Below are positions 45,478-54,682 of a stretch of 64,000 nucleotides of DNA, piece by piece. The notes beneath the pieces were generated by a model. That model did no database searches. It was not told the origin of the DNA and was given only the letters and a program-made list of their open reading frames with translations. Source of the stretch: Streptomyces formicae (GTDB lineage: Bacteria > Actinomycetota > Actinomycetes > Streptomycetales > Streptomycetaceae); NCBI RefSeq assembly GCF_022647665.1, contig NZ_CP071872.1, forward strand, positions 4,836,001 through 4,900,000, in the 5' to 3' direction. Both the position numbers and the translations under genes were made by a program. Numbering within the stretch: position 1 is the first letter of the stretch; every line of letters starts with the position of its first letter.

Positions 45478-46152
45478 ATGCACCACCGAACGGTCGCAGA
45501 GCTCATGACCCGACAGGTCGTCCGGGCGCGGCGTGACCTGCCGTTCAAAGAGATCGTCAAGCTGTTGGCGGACAACGACGTCACCGCCGTGCCCGTGGTG
45601 GACGAACTGGACCGCCCCATGGGCGTGGTCTCCGAGGCCGACCTGCTGCGCAAGTCCGCGGACCAGGCCGACCCGTCCGGCCGGACACCGATTCCGCACC
45701 TCGAGGCGTGGGAGCGAGCCAAGGCCGAGGGGGCGAGAGCCGAGGAACTGATGTCGGCTCCCGCCGTGTGCGCACGTCCCGAATGGACCGTGGTGGAGGC
45801 TGCCCGGCTCATGGAGGTCCACGGCGTCAAGCGACTGCCCGTGGTGGACGAGACAGACAGGCTTCAGGGCATCGTCAGCCGCAGCGACCTGCTGCGCATC
45901 TTCCTGCGCCGTGACGACGTCATCCGTGAAGAGATCGCCCAGGACGTGCTGCACCAGACGTTGGGGCTCGCTCCCTCAGAGGTGACGGTCGACGTGCGCG
46001 AGGGCCAGGTCTCCTTGGACGGCTCCGTCGAGTTCAGGAGTCTGATCCCCATCGTCGAGCGGCTGTGCCGGAGCGTGGACGGCGTGGTCTCGGTCTCGAC
46101 GCACATCGCGTACGGGACCGACGACGCCAGGAGTTCCGCCACAGACACATGA
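45478..46152 (+). CDS. CBS-pair plus BON-domain protein
   Basis: 224 residues from ATG 45478 (GAAGGGAAAC upstream). CBS 1: VAELMTRQVVRARRDLPFKE, AVPVVDELDRPMGVVSEADL; CBS 2: ELMSAPAVCARPEWTVVEAA, RLPVVDETDRLQGIVSRSDL; BON: IREEIAQDVLHQTLGLAPSE and EGQVSLDGSVEFRSLIPIVE. Third copy of the family in 4.4 kb; the promoter holds the 34-bp inverted repeat shared with the divergent flavin-domain gene. Confidence 0.92.
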   Translation: MHHRTVAELMTRQVVRARRDLPFKEIVKLLADNDVTAVPVVDELDRPMGVVSEADLLRKSADQADPSGRTPIPHLEAWERAKAEGARAEELMSAPAVCARPEWTVVEAARLMEVHGVKRLPVVDETDRLQGIVSRSDLLRIFLRRDDVIREEIAQDVLHQTLGLAPSEVTVDVREGQVSLDGSVEFRSLIPIVERLCRSVDGVVSVSTHIAYGTDDARSSATDT

Positions 46153-46203
46153 GTCGACGAGCGGGGCGGTGCGCGAGCCCGACGGACCAACGGACCGGTC
46201 CTG

Positions 46204-46842
46204 TCACTGGCGGAAGCGCGCGGACCACGAGGGCTCCACCAGGTCCCACTCGGCATCCCACTGTGCGGCCCTGCCGCGGTCCAGCATCCGGCGCATGCCC
46301 GCCCTTGCAGCGAAGACACCCGCTGACACCGCGACCGCCGTCATACCGCCCACCAGCCAGCCGGTGGCCGTGGCATTGTCCGCGGTCATCGGCGGACTAC
46401 GGAGGGTTCCGTCCGGGCCGAGCCAGACGCGCACGGTCGCGCCCTCGGTGGCACCCGGCTCCACGCGCGCGGTTCCGGTCCTCTCCTTGCCGTCCGTGCC
46501 GGTCCAGCGCACCTGTGCCCATTGCCAGACGTCCTTTGCACCACCCCGCGCTTCATCGCCACCCCGTGCTCCGTCTCCCCGGGCGTCCGAAACGACGCGG
46601 GCGGTGATCGCCTGGCGTTCCGCCGACTGGGCGTGCACTGTGCGCATCGAGGACTCGTACGCCGCCAGTCCTGCGCTCACCGAAGCCGCCGGCAGCCCCA
46701 GGGCAAGGACGAGCATCAGGAGACGGCGGAACCAGGACTCGATCCTGTCGGAGCTACGTCTCAGCGGGTTCGCGCCCTCGGACGGGTGCTCCTGGTGCGG
46801 CGGACGGGGACCGGACGCGTACGGCGAGCCCTGTGCACTCAT
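46204..46842 (-). CDS. Rv1733c-like membrane protein
   Basis: 212 residues from ATG 46842. Two transmembrane helices bracket an outside domain: LLMLVLALGLPAASVSAGLA (residues ~40-60) and ATGWLVGGMTAVAVSAGVFA (~155-175); between them lies the conserved QWAQVRWTGTDGKERTGTAR and VRVWLGPDGTLRSPPMTADN. This is the layout of the Rv1733c family, a DosR-regulon membrane antigen of unknown function. A 14-bp GGG/CCC palindrome lies 73 bp upstream. Confidence 0.88.
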   Translation of the reverse strand: MSAQGSPYASGPRPPHQEHPSEGANPLRRSSDRIESWFRRLLMLVLALGLPAASVSAGLAAYESSMRTVHAQSAERQAITARVVSDARGDGARGGDEARGGAKDVWQWAQVRWTGTDGKERTGTARVEPGATEGATVRVWLGPDGTLRSPPMTADNATATGWLVGGMTAVAVSAGVFAARAGMRRMLDRGRAAQWDAEWDLVEPSWSARFRQ

Positions 46843-46914
46843 GACCCCTGACCTCCGGCTGTCGCTGGTCGCTTCCCCCCACCACGATCGAACGGGCGGC
46901 AGAGGCCGGTCACT

Positions 46915-46928
46915 GGGCCGAACGGCCC
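46915..46928. promoter_or_regulatory. DevR/OsdR-like box upstream of Rv1733c-like gene
   Basis: GGGCCGAACGGCCC is a perfect 14-bp palindrome with the spacing of the DevR core (GGGACTWWAGTCCC), 73 bp before the start of the Rv1733c-like gene. Confidence 0.5.
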
Positions 46929-46994
46929 TCGCGGGCGACCACCCGGACCACACGGGTCGGGTCGGTACCCCGCAAGGCCCCGCAAGGTGAACGG

Positions 46995-47837
46995 TCACAT
47001 CTGTGGAACGACCGCGACCGGACGGGGCGCGTGATGCAGTACCGCGTGGTTGACCAGGCCCAGTTGCAGCCCCAAGTGCCCGCGGCGCGTGCCGGATCCG
47101 ACGACGAGCAGGTCGGCGTACGACGCGGCTGCCAGGAGCGCCTGACGCGCCGACCCCTCGACCACCTCACGGCTCACCGAGCCGTCCGGGTACCGCTCGG
47201 CGGGACCGCGCAGCGCGTCGTCGAGCACCTGTGCCGGCGGGCGGCAGTGGGCCTCGAGCGCGTACCCGGACGGGGGCGGCGGCTCGGAGAAGGCCCCGAA
47301 CGGGACACTCCAGGCGTGCACCGCGACCAGCCCACAGTGGCGCACGTGGGCTTCACGGAACGCGAACTGCACCGCGGTGCGGCTTCCCTCCCCGTCCTCG
47401 ACACCGACCACGACGCTCCCGAACCGGCCGTCCCGGTGCTCGGCCTCTCCGCGTACCACGATGACCGGGCAATCGGCGCGCGCCGCCACAGCCAGACTGA
47501 CCGACCCCAAGAGCAGCCCGTTGAGGTCTCCGAGCCCTCTGCACCCGAGGACCAGGGCAAAGGCGTTCCGCCCCTTACCGAGCAGGGCAGACGCCGGGTC
47601 CTCGTGCAGCACCTCGCTCGACAGCCGCACCGAGGGAGCACCTTTCCTGGCTCGTGCCATGGCGGCGGCGACCGGACCGACCGCGTCATGGTCCGGCGCG
47701 ACCGCGTCATGGTCCGGCGCGACCGCGTACACGAGGTGAAGCGGCACGTCGTGCCGGACAGCCTCCTCGGCGGCCCAGTCCACCGCCTCCAGACTCGCCT
47801 CGGACCCGTCGAAGCCGGCCACCAGAGGAATCGCCAC
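46995..47837 (-). CDS. Universal stress protein, two Usp domains
   Basis: 280 residues from GTG 47837, which follows GGAGGTGGGAGC. First domain: IPLVAGFDGSEASLEAVDWA, ALVLGCRGLGDLNGLLLGSV and CPVIVVRGEAE; second: SVVVGVEDGEGSRTAVQFAF, DLLVVGSGTRRGHLGLQLGL and PRPVAVVPQ. Both GxRG/GSGT loops are present. A short tandem duplication (21 bp, 47679-47720) makes APDHDAVAPDHDAV in the first domain. Intact, unlike its relative at 40583-41456. Confidence 0.92.
   Translation of the reverse strand: MAIPLVAGFDGSEASLEAVDWAAEEAVRHDVPLHLVYAVAPDHDAVAPDHDAVGPVAAAMARARKGAPSVRLSSEVLHEDPASALLGKGRNAFALVLGCRGLGDLNGLLLGSVSLAVAARADCPVIVVRGEAEHRDGRFGSVVVGVEDGEGSRTAVQFAFREAHVRHCGLVAVHAWSVPFGAFSEPPPPSGYALEAHCRPPAQVLDDALRGPAERYPDGSVSREVVEGSARQALLAAASYADLLVVGSGTRRGHLGLQLGLVNHAVLHHAPRPVAVVPQM
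47679..47720. repeat. 21-bp perfect tandem duplication inside Usp gene
   Basis: Two adjacent identical 21-bp units, then a partial third (GACCGCGT). They are in frame and add one APDHDAV heptapeptide after strand 2 of the first Usp domain, so the reading frame is kept. Confidence 0.8.
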
Positions 47838-48024
47838 TGCTCCCACCTCCACCCTGTGCCGGACTCGATGCTGTTCCACGCCCACAGCGTGGTCCGCATG
47901 CGCCGCAGCGAGGATTGGGGTACTCCTCGAATGACAAGAGGTTCTGCTCGGCGTGCCGGCGCAGTCCGGACAGGCGGATTCGTTCACCGTCGTTCCAGCT
48001 TCTTACGAGACGGAGGCCGTCGCC

Positions 48025-48901
48025 ATGGAGCCAGTGATCACCGTGGGGCTCGACGGCTCTCCCGAGAGTCTGGCCGCTGCCCATTGGGCCGCCGACGAAG
48101 CCGAGCGGCGCAAGCTCACACTGCGCCTGCTGCATGCGTGGCCTCTGCTGGCACCGGAACCGACCGGCGTCCCCGCGGAGATCGATCAGAACTACTGGGC
48201 GAAGCGGATCGTGCACAACGCGCGAGCCGAGCTCCAGGCACGCCGCCCTGGTCTCTCCGTTGTCGGCAACCTGGTCGCCGAGGACGCTCAGGACGCGCTG
48301 CTGCAAGCGGCGTCCGAAACCGAGATGATCGTCCTCGGTTCGCGAGGGCTGACCCCCGTCGAAAGCTATTTCCTTGGCGACGTCAGCATGCCCGTCCTGT
48401 CCCGGGCCGAGCAGCCGGTGGTCCTGGTACGGGCCGGAAGGCGCGACGGAGGGCCACTGCCCACTCCCGGTACGGCAGGTGCAGTAGTAGTGGCACTGAA
48501 ACTCCATGGCCCGTGCGACGACCTGCTCGACTTCGCCTTCGCCAGTGCCGCGGCTCGCGGCGTGCCTCTTCGCGCCGTCCACGGCCGAAGCGTGCCGCTG
48601 TACGCATACGCCCCCCTGGGGTGTGGATCACGACGTCACCGACGAGATCACGCGGGAGGCGCTGAAGTAGCTGGGCAAGGCCCTCCAGCCCTGGCGCGCG
48701 AAGTTCTCCGAGGTGGAGGTGGTCGACGTGGTCCGGCTCGACAGCGCCGCGAAGGCCGTCGTAGGGGACGCCGAGAACGCGGGGCTGCTGGTCGTCGGCC
48801 GACGCAGGCACCGTTCTCTCTTGGCGCCCCGCCTGGGCGCCGTGGCCGAAGCCGCCGTCCACCACGCGCGCTGCCCTGTCGCCATCGTCCCCCATGACTG
48901 A
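48025..48901 (+). pseudogene. Universal stress protein (Rv2005c-like), frameshift plus stop
   Basis: ATG 48025 follows ACGGAGGCC. ITVGLDGSPESLAAAHWAAD, MIVLGSRGLTPVESYFLGDV and EQPVVLVRAG make domain 1; domain 2 begins AVVVALKLHGPCDDLLDFAF. Near 48613-48620 (CCCCCCTGGGG) the frame changes, then a TAG at 48669-48671 interrupts REALK*LGKAL, and the rest (ENAGLLVVGRRRHRSLLAPR, CPVAIVPHD) runs to TGA 48901. The stop overlaps the start of the kinase gene; Rv2005c and Rv2004c are neighbours in M. tuberculosis in the same way. Confidence 0.76.
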
Positions 48902-50480
48902 GCCGGGCGACGTCGGGGATGCGACGGTGCCGGTGCATCAGGCCGACGCGTCCGCGCTCCGGCCCACCACCGGCCTCGACGCTCCAGCGCTCCCGCGCGC
49001 GGAGGTGCGCGAGACCCACACCGCGATCGTGTTCTTCGTCGGCGACTGCGCCTACAAGCTCAAGAAGCCGCTCGATCTGGGGTTCCTGGACTACACCACC
49101 GTCCCGGCTCGGCGTGCCGCGTGCGAGCGCGAAGTCCAGCTCAACCGTCGCTTCGCCCCCGACGTCTACCTGGGCGTGGGGGAACTCCGCAGCCCGCAGG
49201 CGGAGGCGCCTGAACCACTTGTCGTGATGCGCCGCATGCCTGCGGACCGCCGTCTCTCCCGGCTGGTGCGGGAAGGCGCCGTCGTCGACGACGTCCTCAG
49301 GGCCGTCGCCCGCCGGCTCGCCACTCGGCACGCGGACGCGCCCCGCAGCCGGGAGGTGGACGAACAGGGCACCGGGGATGCGCTGTTGTCGCGCTGGTCG
49401 TCGAGCTTCGCGCAGGTACGTGAGCTGGCCGGCGGGAGCCCCGTGCCCGACGGCGTGGAAGAGGTCGAGCGGCTGGTGCGACGCTATCTCGCCGGTCGCA
49501 AGCAGCTGTTCGACACGCGCATCGAGCAGGGACGGGTGGTCGACGGCCATGGCGACCTGCTCGCCGAGGACATCTTCTGCCTCGACGACGGCCCCCGCGT
49601 CCTGGACTGCCTGGAGTTCGACGACCACCTGCGCTACGTCGACGGCCTCGACGACGCCGCCTTCCTCGCCATGGACCTGGAACAGCTCGGTGCCCCGGAA
49701 GCCGCCGCGTTCTTCCTCATCCAGTACAGCGAGTACTCCGGTGACCCCGCACCCCCGTCGCTGTGGCACCACTACGTCGCCTACCGGGCCTTCGTCCGCG
49801 CCAAGGTCTCCCTCATCCAGGCACGCCAGGGCGCACTTGGCGCTGAAGCCGCGTCACGACGCCTGGTCACGACAGCGCTGCGCCACCTGCGCACCTCCGC
49901 TGTCGGCCTGACCCTCGTCAGCGGCTTGCCGGGCAGCGGCAAGTCCACGCTCTCCGGCGCGCTCGCCGACCGGCTGGGTGTCACGCTGCTCAGCAGCGAC
50001 CGCCTCCGCAAGGAACTGGCCGGCATCCCGGCGGAGGAGTCCGCGGCCGCTGCGTACGGTGAAGGCCTGTACACGGCTGAGTGGACCGCCAGGACCTACA
50101 CGACCCTGCTCGACCGTGCCGCTGCGCTGCTGTCCTCAGGGGAGTCCGTCGTCCTGGACGCAACGTGGTCCGATCCAGGACAGCGAGAAGCCGCTCAGCA
50201 CATGGCCGAACGCACCAGCGCCGACCTGGTGGCCCTGCACTGCCAGGTTCCGGGCGACGTGTCGGCGTCCCGCCTGAGCACGCGCTCGCCCGGAGCATCC
50301 GACGCCGACCTCGACGTGGTCACCGCCATGGCGGCCGCAGAGCCACCGTGGCCGGAGGCCGTCACGATCGAAACCAGTGGATCCCTGGAGTCCGCGGTCG
50401 TCCAAGCGCTGGCGGCCGTACACCCATGGGGCACCGGACAAGCCCCCGTCTTCCGCCGCTCCTACATGGAGCCGGACTGA
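48894..50480 (+). CDS. Rv2004c-like protein: APH-like domain plus P-loop kinase domain
   Basis: 528 residues from ATG 48894, overlapping the Usp stop. Residues ~40-300 resemble aminoglycoside-phosphotransferase-like kinases: VFFVGDCAYKLKKPLDLGFL (ATP-binding Lys), LVVMRRMPADRRLSRLVREG and VVDGHGDLLAEDIFC (HGD catalytic loop). Residues ~335-510 carry a P-loop ATPase: TLVSGLPGSGKSTLSGALAD, VTLLSSDRLRKELAGI and VVLDATWSDPGQREAAQHMA, like gluconate-kinase/AAA-type ATPases. Both parts are intact. Rv2004c is DosR-regulated and of unknown substrate. Confidence 0.9.
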   Translation: MTEPGDVGDATVPVHQADASALRPTTGLDAPALPRAEVRETHTAIVFFVGDCAYKLKKPLDLGFLDYTTVPARRAACEREVQLNRRFAPDVYLGVGELRSPQAEAPEPLVVMRRMPADRRLSRLVREGAVVDDVLRAVARRLATRHADAPRSREVDEQGTGDALLSRWSSSFAQVRELAGGSPVPDGVEEVERLVRRYLAGRKQLFDTRIEQGRVVDGHGDLLAEDIFCLDDGPRVLDCLEFDDHLRYVDGLDDAAFLAMDLEQLGAPEAAAFFLIQYSEYSGDPAPPSLWHHYVAYRAFVRAKVSLIQARQGALGAEAASRRLVTTALRHLRTSAVGLTLVSGLPGSGKSTLSGALADRLGVTLLSSDRLRKELAGIPAEESAAAAYGEGLYTAEWTARTYTTLLDRAAALLSSGESVVLDATWSDPGQREAAQHMAERTSADLVALHCQVPGDVSASRLSTRSPGASDADLDVVTAMAAAEPPWPEAVTIETSGSLESAVVQALAAVHPWGTGQAPVFRRSYMEPD

Positions 50481-50662
50481 CACTGCTGGATCCCCGCCGA
50501 CCTCGCGCGCCGCGAGGCAGTCACGCTGCCCGGGCCAGGCCACCGGCAATGGGCCGTCCCTCTTCACAGGCCCCGCACCACCGCCAACTCCTCGCCGCTT
50601 GACGGCCTTACCTGCAAAAACTCTCCGGCGCAGAGGGTTTACACACCCTCCCCTGTCAGTAA

Positions 50663-50690
50663 CTTGCTGGAAATTTCTGCAAGAGCTTGC
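50663..50690. promoter_or_regulatory. MalR-like operator upstream of alpha-amylase
   Basis: Three half-sites, CTTGC (50663-50667), GCAAG (50679-50683) and CTTGC (50686-50690), with GCAAGAGCTTGC forming a near palindrome 59-70 bp before the start. CTTGC/GCAAG repeats are typical of targets of MalR (Reg1), the LacI-type repressor of amylase genes in Streptomyces. Confidence 0.5.
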
Positions 50691-50748
50691 GGGATGTGGG
50701 CCGTTGGCACAACAGCCCGCTCCTTGGAACGAGAGGGAGACAGCCCGT

Positions 50749-53039
50749 ATGCGTATACGCAGAAGACTCGCTGCGCTCGGACTGGCTGCTGCGGGGCTGG
50801 TGGCCGGGCTGCTGCCCGTGGGATATGCGGTGGCCGCCGACACGGCGACTGTCTTCTACAAACCGCCCGGCGGCTGGACGACCACGAACATCCACTACTC
50901 GATCGGCGGTGGTCCCTGGACAAACGTGCCCGGTGCCGCCATGGACGAGGCCCCCTGCGCCGGATGGGCCAGGAAGACCATCGACCTCGGGTCGGCAGCG
51001 AGCCTGAAGGCGGCTTTCAACAACGGCTCCGGCGCCTGGGACAACAACGGGACCCACGACTACGTGATCGGAGCCGGCCGCACCACGATCGCCGACGGCG
51101 TCATGACCGCCGACGCCGCCGATACGTGTGAGGGCGAGCCGGAACCCGACCCTAGCCCCACGCCGACGCCGGATCCGGCCTACGCTCCGGCGACCATACT
51201 GGGCGGTGACCCCCGCAAGGACGCGATCTACTTCGCGATGACCGCCCGCTTCTTCGACGGCGACCCGGCCAACAACCGCGGCGGCAGCCAGCACACCAAG
51301 TCCGGAAACGCCACCAACGACGACCCCATGTTCCGGGGTGACTTCAAGGACCTGGCGGACAAGCTCGACTACATCAAGGGCCTCGGCTTCTCCGCCCTCT
51401 GGATCACACCAGTGGTCCTCAACCGGTCCGACTACGACTACCACGGCTACCACGGCCGGGACTTCTACCGGATCGGTCCGCGGCTGGAGTCGGACGGCGT
51501 CTCGTACCAGCAGGTGATCGACCGGGCACACGCCATGGGAATCAAGATCTACCAGGACGTCGTCTACAACCACAGCTCCCGCTGGGGGGCGAAGGGCTTG
51601 TACACACCCACCGTCTACGGCGTGCGCGACAGCGACTGGAGCTGGTACTACGACGAGAAGGTCACCGGCAAGGACTACAACCCCCTGGAGGAGAACGCCC
51701 AGGGCAAGTCCTGCAACGGCGATCTGTGGTCCACGACGGAGCCCGCGGGCAACACCTGCAGGGACTGGGGCAAGCCGACCGGCGGCACCAGCCCTCAGGG
51801 TTACAAGCTGTACAACTGCCAGTGGCCGAGCCCCACATCGGCGATGTTCCCAGCCACCTCGTACCACCAGTGCTGGATCGGCAACTGGGAGGGGAGGACG
51901 CCCGCAGCTGCTGGCTGCACGAGGACCTGGCCGACCTGAACACCGAGAACGCCGGCGTCCAGCAGTATCTGATCGACGCCTACGACAGGTACATCGACAT
52001 GGGTGTGGACGGCTTCCGCGTCGACACCGCCGTCAAGGACTTCTACGTCTTCGGCGAGGTCGCAGCGTTCGTCAACGACAAGTGGAACCGCGGCTCGGTG
52101 AACCACTCCGCGCAGTTCTTCACCTGGAAGGAGCGCAGACAGTACAGCGCGGACGATGCCACGGCGGCCCTGGAGATGTACGCGTACGAGCAGGCGCAGG
52201 GTCCGGCGAACCAGTCCACGACCGCCAACGCCTTCCTGGACGGGAACAGCTACCACGCCCCCGACCACTCGGACTTCTCCGGCATGAACGTCATCGACAT
52301 GCGCATGCACATGAACTTCGGTGACGCACCCAACGCCTTCAACAACGGCAAGGATTCCGACGACAGCTACAACGACGCCACGTACAACGCCGTCTACATG
52401 GACTCTCGCGGCTACGGCCCCAACAAGTCGTCCACCCGCTATGCCGGCGGCACCGACGCCTGGGCCGAGAACATGGCGCTGAAGTGGACCTTCCGCGGCG
52501 TTCCGACGCTCTATTACGGCTCGGAGATCGAATCCCAGAAGGGTCAGCGGATCGACTGCGGCCCGACCTGCCCGCTCGCGACCACCGGCCGTGCCTACTA
52601 CGGCGGCCATCTCGCGGGCACGGTGACGTCATCCGCCTTCGGGGCGGTCGACAGCGCGAGCGGCAAAGTCGCCAACACCCTCGCCCAGCCCCTGGTCAAG
52701 CATGTCCAACGGCTCAACCAGATCCGCCGGGCGGTCCCGGCCTTGCAGATGGGCCAGTACTCCACAGCCGGCATCGACGGGCAGATGGCGTACAAGCGGC
52801 GCTACACCAACGGCACCACCGACAGTTACCTCCTGGTCACCGTCTCCGGCGACGCCACCTTCACCGGCATCCCCAACGGCACCTACAAGGACACCGTCAC
52901 CGGTGACACCCGGACCGCCGGCAACGGCACGCTGACCGTCGCCGCCCCGGGCAAGGGCAACTTGCGGGCGTACGTCCTCGATCTCCCCGGCAACCCTGCC
53001 CGGGGCAAGATCGGCGCTGACGGCCCCTACCTGAAGTAG
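50749..53039 (+). pseudogene. Secreted GH13 alpha-amylase with CBM25-like module, frameshifted, altered region IV
   Basis: ATG 50749 with GAGGGAGA. Signal peptide (RRLAALGLAAAGLVAGLLPV...AVA), then a starch-binding module (ATVFYKPPGGWTTTNIHYSI), a Pro-Thr linker and the GH13 barrel: FSALWITPVVLN, DVVYNHS (region I), in the next frame GFRVDTAVKD (region II, nucleophile Asp) and FFTWKER (region III Glu), GVPTLYYGSEIE near the end and a small C-terminal beta domain. At 51891-51894 one G of an expected G5 is missing, so the frame changes at NWEG/EDARSC. Where region IV should have His-Asp (SHDYGP in relatives), it reads SRGYGPNKSS (52404-52424). About 760 residues if the shift is corrected. Confidence 0.8.
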
Positions 53040-53052
53040 CCGCCACAACCCC

Positions 53053-53080
53053 AGGGGGCCCGCACACCGGCGGGCCCCCT
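53053..53080. terminator. Strong hairpin between amylase and isoamylase
   Basis: AGGGGGCCCG, 8-nt loop, CGGGCCCCCT: a perfect 10-bp stem starting 14 bp after the amylase stop codon. Confidence 0.8.
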
Positions 53081-53132
53081 ACTGGCCCGGCACGTCCCAC
53101 TCCATCCGCCCACACCACGAGGAGATCCCCCC

Positions 53133-54682
53133 ATGAGACGGTTCCGCAGATCACGCTGGGCCGCCGCCGCCGTTGTGCTGACGGCCGCTGTCACCTTCCT
53201 GCCATCCGACCGGCCCGCCCACGCCGCCATCGACTCGGGGACCCTGGGCGCCCGCTACGACGCCACGGCTTCGAACATCACCTTCCGGGTCCACTCCTCC
53301 CGTGCGACACGGATGCTCGTCGCCTTCTACGACACGGCTGCCGGAAGCCAGGAGAAGGCCAACCTCCTCCTGGCCAAGCAGTCCGGGACGGACACCTGGG
53401 CAGCAACGGTGAGTGTCGCCGCGTTGCGCGACACGTACGGGATCGCCGGCACGGTCTACTACGGCTACCGGGCATGGGGCCCCAACTGGCCCTACGACCC
53501 GGCCTGGACGAAGGGGTCGACCGCTGGCTTCGTCGCCGACGTGGACTCCACCGGCAACCGGTTCAACCCCAACAAGCTGCTCCTCGACCCCTACGCCCGT
53601 GAAGTCAGCCACGACCCACAGCGGCCCGGCATGACCGATGGCACGATCTACGGCTCCGGCCCCGCCCACCGAGCCAAGGACGACGGGGCGCAGGCCCCGA
53701 AAGGCATTGTCCTCACTGCCCCGGCCGCCGGAGGCACCGGCACCAAGCCCACCCGCGCCCTCAAGGACAGCATTGTCTACGAAGTGCATCTGCGTGGCCT
53801 GACGATGAACGACAGCGCGATACCGGTCGGCGAGCGCGGCACGTACAAAGGCGCCGCGGCCAAAGCCGCCGCCCTGGCCGCACTCGGTGTGGCCGCAGTC
53901 GAGTTCCTGCCCGTGCAGGAAACCCAGAACGACACCAACGACATCGACTCCGCCAGCACCACCGGGGACAACTACTGGGGCTACGCCACGCTCAACTACT
54001 TCTCCCCGGAGCGGCGTTGCTCGTCCGACAAGGGCCCTGGCGGCCCGACCCGCGAGTTCCGCGCGATGGTGAAGGCATACCACGACGCCGGAATCAAGGT
54101 CTTCACGGACGTGGTCTACAACCACACGGGCGAGGGCGGCCCGTGGAACGCCTCGGACAAGAACACCTACAGCCTGCTGTCCTTCCGGGGCCTGGACAAC
54201 CCGACCTACTACTCCCTCACCGCCGACCGCCAGAGCCCTTGGGACAACACGGGAGTCGGCGGCAACTACAACACGTACAACCCCGTGGCCCAGAACCTGA
54301 TCGTGGACTCCCTGGCGTACTGGAAGGACACGCTCGGCATCGACGGCTTCCGCCACGACCTGGCGACGGTGCTCGGCAACACCTGCGAGCACGGCTGCTT
54401 CCAGTACAGCAGCACCGACCCCGCAACGGCACTGCGCCGCATCACCGCCGAAATGCCGCCCCGCCCCGCCCCGCCGCGGGCGGGACCGGAGCCGTCAATT
54501 TCCTGGTCGCCCACGACGGCTTCACCCAGAAGGACCTCTACTCCTGCAACGCCAAGAACAACACACAGTCCTGGCCGTACGGTCCTTCGGACGGCGGCTC
54601 GGACGACAACCTCTCCTGGGACCAGGGCGGCGTGGCGGCAGACCAGCGCAAGGCGGCCCGCAACGGCTTCGCATTCCTGATG
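53133..54682 (+). pseudogene. Secreted isoamylase (glycogen/starch debranching), internally deleted and 3'-truncated
   Basis: ATG 53133 (GAGGAG upstream), signal peptide (WAAAAVVLTAAVTFLPS), then the isoamylase N-terminal sandwich (YDATASNITFRVHSSRATRM) and GH13 barrel: LKDSIVYEVHLRGLTM, GVAAVEFLPVQETQND, FTDVVYNHTGEGG (region I), GIDGFRHDLATVLG (region II). After ALRRITAEMPPRP, in a GCCCC-repeat, part of the gene with region III is missing and the frame shifts; FLVAHDGFTQKDLYSCNAKN (region IV) and AARNGFAFLM follow, then homology stops at 54682, where unrelated DNA begins. About one fifth of the enzyme is missing. It belongs with the amylase as a starch-degrading pair. Confidence 0.75.
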
